Under the pieces are notes generated by a model. It was not told where the DNA came from. It made no database searches and saw only the letters and a program-made list of their open reading frames with translations. The position numbers were made by a program, and so were the translations under genes. Below are positions 7,414-14,391 of a stretch of DNA of 17,891 nt, piece by piece. Source of the stretch: Bacteroidales bacterium (GTDB lineage Bacteria > Bacteroidota > Bacteroidia > Bacteroidales > Lentimicrobiaceae); assembly GCA_022837485.1 (NCBI GenBank), contig JALHHH010000056.1:1-17891 (forward strand), given 5' to 3'. Position 1 is the stretch's first letter, and every line of letters begins with the position of its first letter.

Positions 7414-7878
7414 ATGGAGAAACAAAAAAAAGAGGGAAGATACCAGAGACTCGTTACCCAAATCTCAGGATTGCTCGAAAAGAGTCCCGATCTGCAGTCG
7501 GCTATGGCAACCGTGGCATCGGTGCTGCACAATAAAATGGATTATTTTTTCTGGTGCGGTTTCTACCGCCTGAGCGGCGACAGGCTTATTGTAGGCCCTT
7601 ATCAGGGTCCTCCGGCCTGTCAGGTGCTCGAAGGCCGGGGAGTATGCCTGGAAGCCGTCAGACAGCGCAAAACCCTTGTTGTTGCGGATGTGCACAGCTT
7701 TCCCGGACATATTGCCTGCGATTCGCGCTCGAACAGCGAAATCGTCGTACCTTTATTCGGACCCGGCGGTGACGTGGCAGCCGTACTGGATGTCGACAGC
7801 CGCGATTTCAATTCGTTCGACGATACCGATGCCCGCTATCTTGAAAGCATCGTTAAACTGCTCGGACGCTTTGTTTAA
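7414..7878 (+). CDS. msrC: GAF-domain free methionine-(R)-sulfoxide reductase
   Basis: The whole 154-residue protein is one GAF domain of the fRMsr type, which reduces free methionine-(R)-sulfoxide with electrons from thioredoxin. The family's features are all visible: WCGFY (47-51), GPYQGPPAC with C69, GRGVC with C78, and the strongly typical HSFPGHIACDS with C102, followed by SEIVVPL and LDVDS (125-129). These three cysteines correspond to the catalytic and resolving set, so this is likely an active enzyme, not a GAF sensor. A fourth cysteine (C48) is also present. It is divergent from corA and 74 bases upstream of butyrate kinase on the same strand. The symbol msrC follows E. coli usage. 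Confidence 0.88.
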   Translation: MEKQKKEGRYQRLVTQISGLLEKSPDLQSAMATVASVLHNKMDYFFWCGFYRLSGDRLIVGPYQGPPACQVLEGRGVCLEAVRQRKTLVVADVHSFPGHIACDSRSNSEIVVPLFGPGGDVAAVLDVDSRDFNSFDDTDARYLESIVKLLGRFV

Positions 7879-7917
7879 ATCCATCGGCTCCCGATTGTCC
7901 GATATGAATATTCTTAT

Positions 7918-7937
7918 GTAAATTTACACGTGTAAAC
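7918..7937. promoter_or_regulatory. Overlapping palindromes, candidate operator before buk
   Basis: The perfect 14-bp palindrome TTTACACGTGTAAA (7923-7936) overlaps a perfect 10-bp palindrome GTAAATTTAC (7918-7927) by sharing TTTAC. They lie in the gap between msrC and buk, 16 bases before the buk start. No T tract follows, so this is more like a dimeric repressor or activator site than a terminator. I cannot name the regulator. Confidence 0.5.
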
Positions 7938-7952
7938 CAAAACCTCTTTACT

Positions 7953-9029
7953 ATGACGTTCGGAATCATCCTGGTAATTAATCCGAAAAATACCTCATCA
8001 AAAATAGCCGTTTACAAGGACCTCAACCTGTGTTTCCTGAAAACCATCCGCTATACCGAGGAACAAATTGAAGCCTGCGGCAGTATTCCGGGTCAGCTCG
8101 AAATGCGTAAAAATGCCATACTTAAAGAGCTCAGGGAAAACGATATCAATATCAATAAAATCAAAATAGTGGTGGCCCGCGGCGGCCTCATCAAACCGGT
8201 TAAATCGGGGGTGTATGAGGTGAACGATAAAATGCGCGATGACCTGATAAACGGCGTTATGGGCATGCATGCCACCAACCTGGGAGGCATCATTGCAGCC
8301 GAGATCGCAGCCATGACCAATGCCAGGGCAATTATAGCCGATCCGGTGGTGGTCGACGAACTCGACGACGTGGCACGCATCTCGGGTCACCCGCTTTTCG
8401 AACGGAAATCCATTTTTCATGCCCTGAATCAGAAAGTGGTGGCCCGCAAATACGCCAAATCGGTAAACCGGAAATACGAAGATCTTCAGCTCCTGGTAGT
8501 GCATGCCGGAGGCGGAGGAATTTCAGTGGGAGCTCACAAAAACGGAAAAGTCACGGATGTTAACCAGGCATTCGACGGCGATGGCCCCTTTGCTCTGGAA
8601 CGTGCCGGTACACTTCCCGCCGGAGATCTTGTAAACCTCTGCTTCTCGGGCAAATATACCCGGGAGGAAATCATGAAAATGATTACCGACAAGGGCGGAC
8701 TCTACGCGTACCTGGGAACCACAAGCCTGAACACGGTGGAAAAACGCATCGCGGAAGGCGATGAAAAGGCCGAATTTATCGTCTATGCCATGGCGTATCA
8801 GCTGGCCAAGGAAATCGGAGCCATGTGTACCGTGCTCGACGGAAAACCCGACAGCATCATCCTTTCCGGAGAACTTTTCAACAACCACGGCTTTACGCAA
8901 ATGCTCACAAAAAAAGTGGAGAAAATTGCATCCATAGCCCTGTATCCCGATGAAAATGAAGTAGATGCACTCGCAATGAATGCCATAGGCGTAATGAAAG
9001 GCGAAATCGAAGTGATGGAGTATAACTAA
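7953..9029 (+). CDS. buk: Butyrate kinase
   Basis: This 358-residue protein belongs to the acetate/butyrate kinase (ASKHA) family and is of butyrate kinase length. It interconverts butyryl phosphate plus ADP with butyrate plus ATP, or acts on branched-chain acyl phosphates. Visible family features are ILVINPKNTSSKIAVYKD at the N-terminus (phosphate-binding first motif), VVARGGLIKPV (about 73-83), LLVVHAGGGGISVGAH (second phosphate loop), the GPFALERAG stretch, and the C-terminal adenosine part with SIILSGELFNN and YPDENEVDALAMNA. The ATG start fits the family. The phosphotransbutyrylase gene (ptb) that often adjoins buk is absent here. It may be transcribed with msrC or from its own promoter by the palindromes at 7918-7937. 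Confidence 0.94.
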   Translation: MTFGIILVINPKNTSSKIAVYKDLNLCFLKTIRYTEEQIEACGSIPGQLEMRKNAILKELRENDININKIKIVVARGGLIKPVKSGVYEVNDKMRDDLINGVMGMHATNLGGIIAAEIAAMTNARAIIADPVVVDELDDVARISGHPLFERKSIFHALNQKVVARKYAKSVNRKYEDLQLLVVHAGGGGISVGAHKNGKVTDVNQAFDGDGPFALERAGTLPAGDLVNLCFSGKYTREEIMKMITDKGGLYAYLGTTSLNTVEKRIAEGDEKAEFIVYAMAYQLAKEIGAMCTVLDGKPDSIILSGELFNNHGFTQMLTKKVEKIASIALYPDENEVDALAMNAIGVMKGEIEVMEYN

Positions 9030-9115
9030 TATTCGTCCTGAACGCATACACGGAGGCAACAGCCAGACTTCACGACCGTTTACAAATGAAAGAGGCCGGA
9101 TTTCCGTATTAAAAG

Positions 9116-9179
9116 CACCGTTGTAACGCGGTGAAAATTATAAAGGAAGCTTAAGCCTGCCGGTGAAACGTTCCGGCAG
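9116..9179. repeat. Two small hairpins after buk
   Basis: CACCG (9116-9120) pairs with CGGTG (9129-9133), and CTGCCGG (9157-9163) pairs with CCGGCAG (9173-9179). Neither is followed by a T tract on the plus strand. They may contribute to 3'-end formation of buk mRNA, but the evidence is weak. Nothing else stands out in the 284-base gap except the gldE promoter. Confidence 0.3.
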
Positions 9180-9239
9180 CCCCGGGAAGATCCGGAAATT
9201 ACAGGCAGCAAAGGACTTTTAACATTTAAACGCTTTACA

Positions 9240-9272
9240 TTTGACCTTCTGTTTTCATTTTTATTAATTTTG
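9240..9272 (+). promoter_or_regulatory. Bacteroidota-type promoter of gldE-gldD
   Basis: TTTG at 9240-9243 and TAATTTTG at 9265-9272 are separated by 21 bases, matching both parts of the consensus. The predicted start is about 35 bases before the gldE initiation codon. Confidence 0.7.
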
Positions 9273-9313
9273 CACCACTGAGCAACAGATCAGAATATTA
9301 AACACTTTCAGCA

Positions 9314-10684
9314 TTGGAAGACCCTGATACCGACCCTTCTTTATACCTGCTGCAGATAATCTCCGGCATTTTTACCGGAAGTTTTACCCCGGGAGTTATT
9401 ATCGGACTTGCTGTAATCGTGCTCCTGCTGTTATGCTCAGCTGCCATCAGCGGTTCCGAAATAGCATTCTTTTCGCTTAGCCCTTCACAGCTCAACGATA
9501 TACGCTCAGGAGCAACAAAAAAAGGCAGACTTATTCTTGCCCTTCTGGAAAAACCAAAGCGTTTGCTGGCTACAATATTGATTGCCAATAATTTCGTAAA
9601 TGTGGCAATCATCATCATTTCTTCCTACATCATGAACGGGTTTTTCGATTTCAGTTTCTCTCCCGTTCTGGGCTTTATTGTTCAGGTTCTGGTCGTTACC
9701 GCCATGATCCTGATGTTTGGTGAAATCATGCCCAAAATCGTGGCAACGCAAAGCCCCATACAGGTTGCCTCTGCCATGGCCGCACCAATGATCGTAATCC
9801 GGTCCATTTTCCGACCCCTCAGCTCTCTGTTGGTTAAATCCACCAATCTTATCGATAAACGCATCGAACGCAAAGGTCACGAAATTACCATCGATGACCT
9901 CTCGGAAGCTCTCGACCTTACCTCCGGCGATAACGAAACCCCCGATGAGGATAAAAAAATACTCAAGGGAATTGTAAAATTCGGCGATATCGCCGTTAAG
10001 GAAATCATGCGCTCACGCGTGGATGTTACAGCCGTTGACGAGAAAACCCCCTTCGGTCAGCTGCTCACCACCATCCTCGATTCAGGGTACTCACGAATGC
10101 CCGTCTTCCGCGAAAGCTTCGATAAAGTCACCGGAATCCTCTACATCAAAGACCTGCTTCCCCACCTCAGTCAGCATGCCGGCTTCGAATGGCAGAAACT
10201 TCAGCGCCCTGCATTCTTCGTCCCCGAAAACAAACGCATAAGCGACCTTCTGCACGAATTCCAGTCACGTAAAATTCATATGGCAATCGTCGTGGATGAA
10301 TACGGCGGCACTTCCGGACTCGTTACCCTGGAAGACGTACTCGAAGAAATCGTGGGCGAAATAAACGATGAGTTCGACAGCGACAGCGACGACATCCACT
10401 ATTCGCGCATCGACGAAAATACCTACCTTTTTGAAGGGAAAACCCTGCTCAACGACTTCTGTAAACTCCTCGGCATTGAAGATAAGGTCTTCGCGGAAGC
10501 AAAAGGCGAATCCGATACCCTGGCCGGACTTATGCTTGAACTGGCCGGAAAAATACCCGGAGTAAACGAACCCTATCCCTTCGACCGATTTGTCTTTCAG
10601 GCCGAAACTGTCGACAAAAGACGTATCAAAAAAGTAAAGGTCCGGATTACTGAACCCGTTCAGGGAAATAAAACCAAAGATTAA
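9314..10684 (+). CDS. gldE: Gliding-motility-associated protein GldE (CNNM/CorC-type)
   Basis: GldE is a membrane protein related to CNNM/CorC (HlyC/TlyC) ion-transport proteins and works with GldD in gliding motility and type IX secretion in Flavobacterium. The 456-residue protein has an N-terminal CNNM/DUF21 membrane domain with about four hydrophobic segments (around 26-45, 88-106, 117-138, 150-172), containing SGSEIAFFSL and FGEIMPKIVA. Two CBS repeats follow (about 228-345), including SGYSRMPVF and the highly typical VVDEYGGTSGLVTLEDVLEEIVGEI. A CorC/HlyC C-terminal domain runs from about 360 to 445. The start is a TTG, as the next in-frame ATG would delete the first membrane helices. 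It ends 6 bases before gldD, so the two form an operon. Confidence 0.92.
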   Translation: MEDPDTDPSLYLLQIISGIFTGSFTPGVIIGLAVIVLLLLCSAAISGSEIAFFSLSPSQLNDIRSGATKKGRLILALLEKPKRLLATILIANNFVNVAIIIISSYIMNGFFDFSFSPVLGFIVQVLVVTAMILMFGEIMPKIVATQSPIQVASAMAAPMIVIRSIFRPLSSLLVKSTNLIDKRIERKGHEITIDDLSEALDLTSGDNETPDEDKKILKGIVKFGDIAVKEIMRSRVDVTAVDEKTPFGQLLTTILDSGYSRMPVFRESFDKVTGILYIKDLLPHLSQHAGFEWQKLQRPAFFVPENKRISDLLHEFQSRKIHMAIVVDEYGGTSGLVTLEDVLEEIVGEINDEFDSDSDDIHYSRIDENTYLFEGKTLLNDFCKLLGIEDKVFAEAKGESDTLAGLMLELAGKIPGVNEPYPFDRFVFQAETVDKRRIKKVKVRITEPVQGNKTKD

Positions 10685-10690
10685 TTCGTT

Positions 10691-11278
10691 ATGCGGATAA
10701 AAACTGCCGGGATGTTCCTGATGATGTGCATCCTCTCCCTACTCTTCATCAACGCATGCAAAAACCCTCCGGTCCCCAAACCCAGAGGGTATTTCCGCAT
10801 CGATCTGCCGGAACACCGGTACCGGCTGCTCGACAGCATTTACCCCTATGCATTTGAAATTCCGGTTTATGCAAAAGTTTCCGTTGATCCCAACGCCGGC
10901 AACGAACCCTACCGCATCAACATCGACTACCCCGGATACCACGGAAGACTTCACCTGAGCTACAAAAAAGTAAACAACGACCTCGCCGTGTTTACAGAAG
11001 ATGCACACGAACTGGTGATGAAACACATCCCGAAAGCCAGTGCAATCGACGAAATCCGCATCGATAGCGATGCCCGGCGCGTTCACGGACTTATCTACGA
11101 CATCAAAGGCTCCGGAGCTGCATCCCCTTACCAGTTTTTTGTTACCGACAGCACCGGGCATTTCCTCAGGGGAGCCTTGTACTTCAGCGTTTTACCCAAT
11201 AACGACTCCCTGGCACCCGTAATCGCATTCGTAAAGGAAGACATTCAGCACATGCTCGAAACCCTGAGGTGGAAATAA
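10691..11278 (+). CDS. gldD: Gliding motility lipoprotein GldD
   Basis: The 195-residue product begins with a lipoprotein signal peptide: hydrophobic residues about 7-21 and a lipobox FINAC, with lipidated C23. The mature part starts with the GldD-typical PKPRGYFRIDLPEHRY (about 29-44) and continues with conserved aromatic and acidic segments to the end; the length is normal for GldD. No Lys-Asp/Glu-Glu surface-export signal follows the cysteine, so it is expected to face the periplasm. In Flavobacterium johnsoniae GldD is needed for gliding and for a stable type IX secretion machinery; non-gliding Bacteroidota also keep it. It is 6 bases downstream of gldE and very probably co-transcribed. 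Confidence 0.93.
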   Translation: MRIKTAGMFLMMCILSLLFINACKNPPVPKPRGYFRIDLPEHRYRLLDSIYPYAFEIPVYAKVSVDPNAGNEPYRINIDYPGYHGRLHLSYKKVNNDLAVFTEDAHELVMKHIPKASAIDEIRIDSDARRVHGLIYDIKGSGAASPYQFFVTDSTGHFLRGALYFSVLPNNDSLAPVIAFVKEDIQHMLETLRWK

Positions 11279-11296
11279 TACCGCCTCCACCCTGCG

Positions 11297-11389
11297 CATA
11301 CCTGTCACTATCCATCCGAACCAAAGCCCGGTCTTTCAGCCCCATATCCCCGGTGGATGAATCTGCAGATCCTTCACCGGACAGGTATG
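11297..11389. repeat. Nested inverted repeats after gldD
   Basis: CATACCTGTC (11297-11306) pairs perfectly with GACAGGTATG (11380-11389) across 73 bases, followed by TATTTTTA. Inside lies a second hairpin, CCGGTG (11350-11355) with CACCGG (11375-11380), capped by the palindrome ATCTGCAGAT (11361-11370). The two stems share base 11380, so they compete at the edge. This may be the gldD terminator, though the outer loop is long. Confidence 0.4.
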
Positions 11390-11522
11390 TATTTTTATGC
11401 CTTTCCTGTACTTCTTAACTCGCGTCAGTAATTCTATCGTATTGCAAAACAACTTGTTAATATAAGTACATCTTTCCGGCAAATCAAATATCCGTACAGG
11501 CGTCGGGAGGTTGTTTTTTTAG

Positions 11523-11530
11523 TACATTTG
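11523..11530 (+). promoter_or_regulatory. Candidate -7 box for the GH109-like gene
   Basis: TACATTTG fits TAnnTTTG and lies 19 bases before the ATG. A TTG at 11511 is too close to serve as a normal -33 element, and no good one is seen further upstream, so this may be a weak or activated promoter with a very short leader. Confidence 0.45.
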
Positions 11531-11549
11531 CTACTTATTAAAGTTTTTT

Positions 11550-12947
11550 ATGAAGAAGCAAAATCAAAGCCGTCGTGAGTTTTTGCGGATTGCCGCTCTT
11601 GGCACTGCCGCCATTGGACTGGGAGCCACCGGAAACCTTTTCGCGGGTGCAACCTTTAATCCTTCAACACCAATACCTTCGGGCAACAAAACGGCCATGG
11701 GTCTTGCCTGCAGTCCGCTCGATACGGTCCGTATTGCCGTTATCGGACTGGGAATGCGGGGCGGGGATGCGGTAAGACGATTGCTTCAGATAGAAGGAGT
11801 AAAGATCAATGCCCTGTGCGATGTGGTTCCCGGATTCGTTCAGGAAGCCAACAATAAAATCACAAAGGCCGGACATACGCCTGCTGCGGAATACACCGGT
11901 GAAACCGACTGGATGAAGGTGTGCGAACGCGACGACATCGACCTGGTATACAACTGCACCCCCTGGAATCTGCATACCCCCATAGCCGTTCATGCCATGC
12001 GCCACGGCATGCATACAGCCCTGGAGGTGCCTGCCGCCATGACCCTGGAAGAGTGCTGGCAGCTGGTCGATACGGCCGAAGAAATGCAGCGGCACTGTAT
12101 GATGCTCGAAAACTGCTGCTACGACTTTTTTGAACTGGCCACACTCAATATGGCCCGGAATGGAGTCTTCGGCGAAATACTTCATGCCGAAGGCGCCTAC
12201 ATTCACGACCTGAGAGAATTAAAATTCCTGAAACAGAAAGAGGGAGGTTATTACAATTTCTGGAGACTTGAATACAGCAAAAAACACAACGGAAACCTCT
12301 ACCCCACGCACGGACTGGGTCCTGTAGCCCAGATCATGGGCATCAACCGCGGCGACCGATTCGATTACCTTACCTCCATGTCGACCAAACAGGCCGGGCT
12401 TAGCCTGTATGCCGCTGAAAAATTCGGTTCCGGTTCGGCAGAAGCACAAACACCCTATATCCTGGGCGACATGAACACCACCCTTATCCGCACGGTGAAC
12501 GGCCGTACCCTTATGGTTCAGCACGATACTACCAGTCCCAGACCTTACGACCGCCTCCACCTGATAAGCGGCACCAAAGGTATGGCCCGTAAATGGCCCC
12601 GCCCTGCCATTGCTCTGGAACCAAATGCACACCAGTTCCTTAAACAGGACGAATACGACCGCATGATGGCAGAATATGAACATCCTCTCGTCCGTCAAAT
12701 CGGTGAAAAAGCAAAAAAAGTCGGCGGCCACGGCGGAATGGATTTCATGATGGACTACAGGCTGATCTACTGCCTGCGCAACGGACTACCCCTGGATCAG
12801 GATGTTTACGATGCCGCAGCCTGGTCGTGCATAGTGCCCCTGAGCGAAGAGTCGGTTAACAACCGAAGCGGAAGCATCAACATCCCCGACTTCACCCGCG
12901 GTGCCTGGAAAACCGCCCGGCCCTGGCCCGTAGTAACGGTGGATTAA
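11550..12947 (+). CDS. Tat-exported Gfo/Idh/MocA protein, glycoside hydrolase family 109-like
   Basis: This 465-residue protein starts with a twin-arginine signal (SRREFLR, R8-R9, then a hydrophobic stretch to about 32), so it folds with its cofactor before export to the periplasm. The Rossmann NAD-binding motif is VIGLGMRGG (64-72), followed by the Gfo/Idh/MocA-type EVPAAMTLEE (159-168). The C-terminal half carries segments characteristic of GH109 alpha-N-acetylgalactosaminidases: Y217-x-H219, YPTHGLGPVAQ (251-261), GGHGGMDFMMDYRL (392-405) and the NIPDFTRGAWK ending. GH109 enzymes use tightly bound NAD+ to cleave terminal alpha-GalNAc by a redox-elimination mechanism. Exact sugar specificity cannot be read from sequence, and another periplasmic NAD-dependent glycosidase or oxidoreductase is possible. 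No other polysaccharide-utilisation genes adjoin it. The length is normal and the gene looks intact. Confidence 0.88.
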   Translation: MKKQNQSRREFLRIAALGTAAIGLGATGNLFAGATFNPSTPIPSGNKTAMGLACSPLDTVRIAVIGLGMRGGDAVRRLLQIEGVKINALCDVVPGFVQEANNKITKAGHTPAAEYTGETDWMKVCERDDIDLVYNCTPWNLHTPIAVHAMRHGMHTALEVPAAMTLEECWQLVDTAEEMQRHCMMLENCCYDFFELATLNMARNGVFGEILHAEGAYIHDLRELKFLKQKEGGYYNFWRLEYSKKHNGNLYPTHGLGPVAQIMGINRGDRFDYLTSMSTKQAGLSLYAAEKFGSGSAEAQTPYILGDMNTTLIRTVNGRTLMVQHDTTSPRPYDRLHLISGTKGMARKWPRPAIALEPNAHQFLKQDEYDRMMAEYEHPLVRQIGEKAKKVGGHGGMDFMMDYRLIYCLRNGLPLDQDVYDAAAWSCIVPLSEESVNNRSGSINIPDFTRGAWKTARPWPVVTVD

Positions 12948-12980
12948 AAAAAATAGTTTCAGAATAAAATTGCAACATTG

Positions 12981-13003
12981 CCATTAAACTATACCTTTAA
13001 TGG
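12981..13003. repeat. AT-rich hairpin after the GH109-like gene
   Basis: CCATTAAA (12981-12988) pairs perfectly with TTTAATGG (12996-13003) around a 7-base loop. It lies 34 bases past the GH109-like stop. The stem is weak and no T tract follows, so its use as a terminator is uncertain. Confidence 0.3.
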
Positions 13004-13045
13004 TTGAATCGGGGATATATCCGGATGATGCCCGCAATAAACAAC

Positions 13046-13077
13046 TTTGGAGTTCCATTGCATAATGCATACATTTG
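13046..13077 (+). promoter_or_regulatory. Bacteroidota-type promoter of the barrel/lipoprotein unit
   Basis: TTTG at 13046-13049 and TACATTTG at 13070-13077 are 20 bases apart, matching the full consensus. The predicted leader is long, about 120 bases of A/T-rich sequence before the ATG at 13204. Confidence 0.65.
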
Positions 13078-13203
13078 TTTGCCGGAAAACACAAAAGAAA
13101 ATATAAACGATCTTTTCTGACAATCTATATAATTATTAAGCCAATAAAAGTTTATAACCGATAATATTTAAGAAAAACCTGAAAACTAAGAAAAGTCTTC
13201 CCG

Positions 13204-14391
13204 ATGAAAAATAAGATTCTATTGGTAATTGTCTTCTTTGCTTTTCTGGCTGATCGTTCGTTCAGCCAGAGCGACTTCCGCGACGGATTTATAATTACCC
13301 TGGAGAACGATACCATTAAAGGTCTGGTAGATTACAGGTCGAACCTGAAAAATTACAAATCGTGTGTCTTCCTGGGTGAACGGGAAAAAAGGAAGTACCA
13401 TCCGCACGAAATTAACGGATTTGGATACGATAACGATAAATTCTATGCGTCTCAGATTCTGGAAGGGTCTTTTGTGGAAGTATTGGTAACAGGCGATATC
13501 AGCCTTTACAAATCCAAAGAAAAGTATCACGTAAAAAAAGACGCAGACATTTACGATCTGGCATCTTTTCGCGAGGAAGTGAAAATAGACAGGAAGGTCT
13601 ATGTGAGGGATAACAATAAATGGCGCGGTATCCTGTCTATTCTGATCGGCGACTGTCTGAATAATACGAACGATGTCGTTTCGAAAATTAACCTGAATGA
13701 GAGGAGTTTAACCACCCTAATTGTCGGATATAATCAATGCAAAGGCTCAGAATATAAAGAATTCAAGGCCGGAAAGCCGTGGATAAAGTATGATTTTGGG
13801 GCTGCCACTTGTTTGGCAAGATCTGAAATTCAAGTAATTTACTCTTCAACGTATTATAACTACCTGGCTGATTCCTATAGCTCCGTCGATCCTTCCGTTG
13901 GCGCTCTTTTCAGTATCTCTTCCCCCCGGATTACAGAAAAAATCGAAGTCCAGGGGGAAATTCACTTTATAAAATCCGCGTACTCCTCGCTGATTGTGCT
14001 GAATAAGTCATCCACAGAATATCATGACACTTATATTGACCTGACAACATTATCCATGCCTCTTTCATTGAAGTACTCCTTCCCTGAAAAAAAATACGGA
14101 TTGTATGTACAGGCCGGAATCAACCTCGATTATCATCTGAAAACAGAGTCGAGACGGATGACGGAGATTGTTACCGGAAACGTTGTAAATACATATCCTG
14201 AAAGTCCTGCGGTTGAGATTAACAACTATCAAACCGGATACTGGGGAGGAATTGGTATTCTTAAATCGTATCCAAAATTTAAAGCCGGCATAGCCGTCCG
14301 CTATTTTGATATGTCCACACTCAACAGTGCCGGACTTTTCATGGCAAAAAGCAATCGCGTTACGTTAAATCTTTTCCTTATCAGAAAATGA
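13204..14391 (+). CDS. Putative outer-membrane beta-barrel protein
   Basis: The 395-residue product has a Sec signal peptide (hydrophobic residues about 4-16, likely cleaved after FSQ near residue 22). The mature N-terminus, DGFIITLENDTIKGLVDYR, resembles a small beta domain common at the start of Bacteroidota barrel proteins (a gene-encoded D-x-I-x-G-x-V/I-D-Y pattern). From about residue 195 to the end there are alternating aromatic and polar strands (for example YGLYVQAGINLDYHL and YFDMSTLNSAGLFM), consistent with a barrel of the outer-membrane beta-barrel (PF13568-like) type. The C-terminus ends in alternating hydrophobic residues (VTLNLFLIRK). No catalytic motif was found. Its stop overlaps the start of the next gene by 4 bases (ATGA), so the two are translationally coupled. 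The function is unknown; a partner or export pore for the lipoprotein is an inference. Confidence 0.75.
   Translation: MKNKILLVIVFFAFLADRSFSQSDFRDGFIITLENDTIKGLVDYRSNLKNYKSCVFLGEREKRKYHPHEINGFGYDNDKFYASQILEGSFVEVLVTGDISLYKSKEKYHVKKDADIYDLASFREEVKIDRKVYVRDNNKWRGILSILIGDCLNNTNDVVSKINLNERSLTTLIVGYNQCKGSEYKEFKAGKPWIKYDFGAATCLARSEIQVIYSSTYYNYLADSYSSVDPSVGALFSISSPRITEKIEVQGEIHFIKSAYSSLIVLNKSSTEYHDTYIDLTTLSMPLSLKYSFPEKKYGLYVQAGINLDYHLKTESRRMTEIVTGNVVNTYPESPAVEINNYQTGYWGGIGILKSYPKFKAGIAVRYFDMSTLNSAGLFMAKSNRVTLNLFLIRK

Noticed and set aside
8523..9059. 178-codon minus-strand frame opposite buk
   Set aside because: Antisense shadow of a clear butyrate kinase, with low-complexity His/Phe-rich translation.
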